DNA of 26,273 nt from JBMNTU01 sp050945895 (GTDB taxonomy: Bacteria > Bacillota > Clostridia > Christensenellales > Christensenellaceae), in assembly GCA_050945895.1 (NCBI GenBank), contig JBMNTU010000017.1, positions 1 through 26,273 on the forward strand, given 5' to 3'. The notes under the pieces are model-generated. The model saw only the letters and a program-made list of their open reading frames with translations. It was not told the DNA's origin and searched no databases. Both the position numbers and the translations under genes were made by a program. Shown in pieces: positions 23,124 through 26,273 of the stretch (its first letter is position 1; each line of letters opens with the position of its first letter).

Positions 23124-23531
23124 ATGACTTGTGATAAATGCGGAAAAAACGGAGCAAATGTACACGTTTCACAGATGGTGAACGGAATGAAGTACGAACA
23201 GCACCTGTGCCAGGAATGCGCGCAGCAGCTGATGGGAGGGGCAAGCCTTTTTTCGGGGCTTTCGATGAACGATCTCTTCCGGGATTTTTACCAGATGAGT
23301 ATGGCGGGAATACCGGCAGGGCAGCCGCAGGCCGGAGAAGCGAATGCGCCGGACGATTGCTCGCATTTAGAAGCGCTGGGGCTTACGCTTCCGGCGCTGG
23401 AAGCGGAGCATGATACGGAAGTGAGCGAAAGGGCACGGTTGGAAGCAGAAATGAAAGAAGCGGTGGCAAACGAAGCATACGAACGCGCAGCGCAGATCAA
23501 AAATAAGCTGCGCGAGCTGGACGGCAAATAG
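23124..23531 (+). CDS. mcsA: Shortened McsA-like protein (one zinc finger plus UVR motif)
   Basis: 135 residues, against about 185 in Bacillus McsA. N-terminal zinc finger CDKC (Cys3, Cys6) and CQEC (Cys29, Cys32), with the family string VSQMVNGMKYEQHLC. The middle (about 40-95) lacks the second CxxC...CxxC finger: only one Cys remains, in DDCSHLEALGL, in the expected place, which looks like decay of that finger. A UVR-type helical hairpin ends it (about 98-133: LEAEMKEAVANEAYERAAQI). GGAGG lies 8 bases before ATG. In Bacillus, McsA activates the arginine kinase McsB; here no mcsB follows. It may instead act on CtsR or ClpC directly, or work in metal and redox sensing. The symbol is given on homology and position. 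Confidence 0.88.
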   Translation: MTCDKCGKNGANVHVSQMVNGMKYEQHLCQECAQQLMGGASLFSGLSMNDLFRDFYQMSMAGIPAGQPQAGEANAPDDCSHLEALGLTLPALEAEHDTEVSERARLEAEMKEAVANEAYERAAQIKNKLRELDGK

Positions 23532-23612
23532 CGGTTTGTCTGCCTTTGCCAAAGGGTACAATAGAAATAATGATACCCAATCGATAATGAATGTTTAAGG
23601 AGTGGATAACAC

Positions 23613-26060
23613 ATGATGAATAATATGTCCCGCTTTACTGCGGGAGCACAGCAGGCGGTAAATGATGCTGCCAAAACGGCCCAAGAGATGGGCGAGCAAT
23701 ATGTAGGCACAGAGCATTTGCTTCTGGGGCTCATTTTAGAGGGCGGCAGCGCCGCCGAAATACTGGAAAAAGCAGATGTGGAGGAAAAGGCGGTGCGTGA
23801 ATATATAGCATCTACATCGGCACAGGGAAGTGTAGCGTCCTATGGAAAAACGCAGGTTGTAGGCTATACGCCCCGCACAAAAAAAATCATTGAAATGAGC
23901 GTTGCACTGGCACGCCAGTTGGGGCACAACTATATTGGAACGGAACATATTCTTTTGGCGATAATTAACGAGCGCGAAAGCATGGCCTTTCGGATGCTGT
24001 ACGACATGAATGCCGATATGGCGGCAATGCAGCAGGAAATATTGGCGCTGGGCGAACAAAGCGGACAGGCGGAGAAAAAATCCAAATCCAAAACGCCCAA
24101 GCTGGATAAATTTGGGCGAGACCTGACGCAGGCGGCGAAGGACGGCGAGCTGGACCCGGTCATCGGGCGAACGGAAGAAATAGAGAGGATCATCCAGATT
24201 TTGTCCCGCAGGACAAAAAACAATCCGGTGCTCATCGGCGAGCCAGGCGTTGGTAAATCTGCGATTGCAGAAGGGCTGGCGCAGAAAATAATCGACAGCA
24301 ATGTGCCGGATATGCTTAAGAAAAAGCGTGTAATTATGTTGGACCTGGCAGGAATGCTGGCGGGCTCCAAATATCGCGGTGAATTTGAAGAGCGCCTGAA
24401 GGACGCGCTGGAAGAACTCAAAAAAGACGGAAACGTAATTATGTTTATCGACGAGCTGCATACGATCATTGGGGCGGGCGCGGCAGAAGGCGCAATGGAC
24501 GCGGCAAATATATTGAAGCCCATGCTTGCCAGGGGCGAAATACAGGTCGTTGGCGCAACGACGATCGACGAATACAGAAAGCACATTGAAAAGGATGCGG
24601 CGCTGGAGCGCCGGTTCCAGCCGGTTAACGTGGGAGAGCCCTCCGCAGAAGAAGCGCTGGATATTTTGGTAGGCCTGCGCGACCGCTACGAAGCGCACCA
24701 CAAAGTTACCATTACAGACGAGGCGCTTAAAGCGGCGGTCGACCTTTCAACACGCTATATTATGGACAGGTTCCTGCCCGACAAGGCAATCGACCTGATT
24801 GACGAGGCTGCATCTAAAGTGCGCATCTCCATGTTTACCTCTCCGCCCGATCTGCGGGAGCTGGAAGAAAAGATGGACGAGGTGCAAAAGGAAAAGGAAA
24901 ATGCCATCGCGCATGAGGACTTTGAAAAAGCGGCATCGCTCCGCGACCAAGAAAACGACATCAAGCGCGACATAGACCATTGCACAGAGCAGTGGCAAAA
25001 AGCGGTCGCAAAGGAACGCGGCATCGTAACGGAAGAGGATATTGCTTCGATCGTGTCCAGCTGGACGCATGTTCCGGTCAGCAAGCTGACGGAGGACGAA
25101 AGCCAGAAGCTGCTGCATCTGGAGGATATGCTGCACGAGCGTGTAATTGGCCAGGACGAAGCGGTTTCTGCCGTATCCAAAGCCATCCGGCGTGCACGCG
25201 CAGGGTTGAAGGATCCGGCGCGGCCCATTGGTTCGTTTATTTTCCTGGGGCCGACAGGCGTGGGCAAAACAGAACTTACCAAAGCGCTTGCTGCATCGAT
25301 GTTTGGTGATGAAAACGCAATGATCCGGCTGGATATGTCCGAATACATGGAAAAGCACGCCGTATCCAAGCTAATCGGTTCGCCTCCGGGGTACGTTGGC
25401 TACGACGAAGGCGGCCAGCTTACGCAGGCGGTTCGCACGCGGCCATACTCGGTCATCCTGCTGGATGAAATCGAAAAGGCGCATCCGGATGTGTTCAACA
25501 TCTTGCTGCAGGTGCTGGAAGATGGCAGGCTGACAGACTCCAAGGGACGTACGGTAGACTTCAAGAATACGATCGTAATCATGACATCCAACATAGGCGC
25601 GCACGACATTACGTCAAGCAATCGGATTGGTTTCGATACCGGAAAGGACAGCAAAGGGGAAGAACTGCGGGAATACGACGAGATGAAAGAACGCATGATG
25701 GACGCGCTCAAGCGGACGTTTAAGCCGGAATTCATCAACCGTATAGACGACATCATTGTATTCCACAAGCTGAACGAGGAAGATACGGAGCGCATTGCAG
25801 AGCTGATGCTGAACAGTGTTATCAACCGCCTGAAGGACAGGGACATCGAACTGCACTACACGAAGGATGCGGTTAAGCTGATGGCAAAGGATGGAATGAG
25901 CGACCAGTATGGCGCGCGGCCGCTTCGCCGGATGATCCAGCAGACGGTGGAAGACAGCCTTTCGGAGGAAATTTTGTCCGGCAAGGTACAAATTGGCGAT
26001 AAAGTAAAAATGTATGTACAAAACGGCGATATTGCCTTTAAAAAAGACGCGAAAAAGTAA
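23613..26060 (+). CDS. clpC: ATP-dependent Clp protease ATP-binding subunit ClpC
   Basis: Hexameric AAA+ unfoldase that feeds ClpP. 815 residues, normal length. Two N-terminal Clp repeats (about 5-145) include VGTEHLLLGL (Glu34) and IGTEHILLAI (Glu111), the positions that bind phospho-arginine in Bacillus ClpC. AAA-1: GEPGVGKSA, FIDELHTIIGAG, arginine finger region ALERRFQPV. The middle domain carries a UVR-like helix pair (MDEVQKEKENAIAHEDFEKA), marking ClpC and not ClpB. AAA-2: GPTGVGKTE, YMEKHAVSKLIGSPPGYVGY, LLDEIEKAHPDVFN, then the C-terminal GARPLRRMIQ. GGAG lies 10 bases before the first of two adjacent ATGs. It is 81 bases after mcsA with no room for mcsB, and is followed by a strong terminator. 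Confidence 0.98.
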   Translation: MMNNMSRFTAGAQQAVNDAAKTAQEMGEQYVGTEHLLLGLILEGGSAAEILEKADVEEKAVREYIASTSAQGSVASYGKTQVVGYTPRTKKIIEMSVALARQLGHNYIGTEHILLAIINERESMAFRMLYDMNADMAAMQQEILALGEQSGQAEKKSKSKTPKLDKFGRDLTQAAKDGELDPVIGRTEEIERIIQILSRRTKNNPVLIGEPGVGKSAIAEGLAQKIIDSNVPDMLKKKRVIMLDLAGMLAGSKYRGEFEERLKDALEELKKDGNVIMFIDELHTIIGAGAAEGAMDAANILKPMLARGEIQVVGATTIDEYRKHIEKDAALERRFQPVNVGEPSAEEALDILVGLRDRYEAHHKVTITDEALKAAVDLSTRYIMDRFLPDKAIDLIDEAASKVRISMFTSPPDLRELEEKMDEVQKEKENAIAHEDFEKAASLRDQENDIKRDIDHCTEQWQKAVAKERGIVTEEDIASIVSSWTHVPVSKLTEDESQKLLHLEDMLHERVIGQDEAVSAVSKAIRRARAGLKDPARPIGSFIFLGPTGVGKTELTKALAASMFGDENAMIRLDMSEYMEKHAVSKLIGSPPGYVGYDEGGQLTQAVRTRPYSVILLDEIEKAHPDVFNILLQVLEDGRLTDSKGRTVDFKNTIVIMTSNIGAHDITSSNRIGFDTGKDSKGEELREYDEMKERMMDALKRTFKPEFINRIDDIIVFHKLNEEDTERIAELMLNSVINRLKDRDIELHYTKDAVKLMAKDGMSDQYGARPLRRMIQQTVEDSLSEEILSGKVQIGDKVKMYVQNGDIAFKKDAKK

Positions 26061-26079
26061 GACGGGCAAAAGCATCAAA

Positions 26080-26117
26080 ACGGTATCCCTGCAATAGTGT
26101 GGGGGTGCCGTTTTTTT
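26080..26117 (+). terminator. Rho-independent terminator after clpC
   Basis: ACGGTATCCC (26080-26089) pairs with GGGGTGCCGT (26102-26111) over ten pairs, two of them G-T, with a 12-base loop, and a T7 run follows. It ends the stress operon. Confidence 0.9.
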
Positions 26118-26184
26118 CTGTGCCGGAGGCAGCGTTGCCAAGCGGGCCCTGTACGATCTTAGTGTAAAATAATCATTGGCAAAA

Positions 26185-26209
26185 GGGAGGCGTCCAGAAG
26201 GCGCCTCCC
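26185..26209. other. Perfect hairpin of unknown role near the right edge
   Basis: GGGAGGCG (26185-26192) pairs with CGCCTCCC (26202-26209) around a 9-base loop. On the plus strand no T-run follows; on the minus strand TTTT follows, so it could be a weak terminator for a minus-strand transcript. The stretch 26118-26184 between the clpC terminator and this hairpin shows no gene. Confidence 0.5.
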
Positions 26210-26225
26210 ACAGATACACACTTGA

Positions 26226-26258
26226 TATAATGATTTTGGAAAAGAATCAATCAAGGAG
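26226..26258 (+). promoter_or_regulatory. Possible promoter and ribosome site for a gene starting beyond the window
   Basis: A consensus -10 TATAAT (26226-26231) is followed by AAGGAG (26253-26258). No clear -35 lies 17 bases upstream, where the hairpin sits. The window ends ...TAATAT, so an ATG at 26272 is possible if the next base is G; the ATG at 26262 is followed at once by a stop. Confidence 0.35.
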
Positions 26259-26273
26259 TGTATGCAGTAATAT

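Noticed and set aside
23532..23612. Separate clpC promoter or terminator from the GGGTA/TACCC repeat
   Set aside because: Only a five-base stem with a long loop, and no convincing paired -35 and -10 elements.
23736..24701. Long antisense frame opposite clpC, and other long antisense frames in 24755-26219
   Set aside because: They are shadows of a highly conserved gene with biased codon use. They show no family motifs and no ribosome sites.

Overview
The window reads as chromosomal DNA from an anaerobic Gram-positive bacterium of the class Clostridia. The evidence is a ctsR-mcsA-clpC stress operon with a good CtsR box, YesM/YesN-type two-component regulators, several lipoproteins with lipobox signals, formate-tetrahydrofolate ligase, strong AGGAGG ribosome sites and balanced base composition. 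A Christensenellaceae-like organism is my best guess, with low confidence. I saw no tRNA, rRNA, CRISPR array, insertion sequence or prophage gene. Coding density is high and no gene-free stretch exceeds 300 bases.

Left third (1-7745, all minus strand): a sugar-uptake region. In transcription order it holds a YesN-type response regulator, a YesM/LytS-type histidine kinase with almost no extracellular part, and a protein shaped like a tandem sugar ABC ATPase with every catalytic motif destroyed. After a promoter-bearing gap come a lipoprotein sugar-binding protein, an intact tandem ATPase and a permease cut by the window edge. The dead ATPase is translationally coupled to the kinase. This is the most novel arrangement here: it may be a cytoplasmic adaptor that reports transporter state to the kinase.

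Middle (7879-14187): formate-tetrahydrofolate ligase (minus) diverges from a possibly leaderless gene for a 202-residue protein with a papain-like look. A promoter then precedes a small lipoprotein, an XRE-cupin regulator, an acyl-CoA synthetase and a six-helix membrane protein with a long acidic helical tail. A clear terminator closes this run.

Right middle (14321-22526): a tightly packed plus-strand run starts at an extended -10 promoter. It encodes YjbQ, a PlsC-type acyltransferase, GalU, an S-adenosylhomocysteine hydrolase homologue, an MtaD-type SAH/MTA deaminase, a large lipoprotein and a B12-binding radical SAM protein. The hydrolase has an HxExK adenine-site motif in place of the usual HxTxE/Q and lies directly beside the deaminase. 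That suggests SAH is recycled through S-inosylhomocysteine.

Right end (22569-26117): ctsR, a shortened mcsA with only one zinc finger, and clpC lie behind a CtsR operator. The arginine kinase gene mcsB, expected between mcsA and clpC, is absent. A terminator follows clpC. The last 150 bases hold a hairpin and a promoter-like element pointing out of the window.
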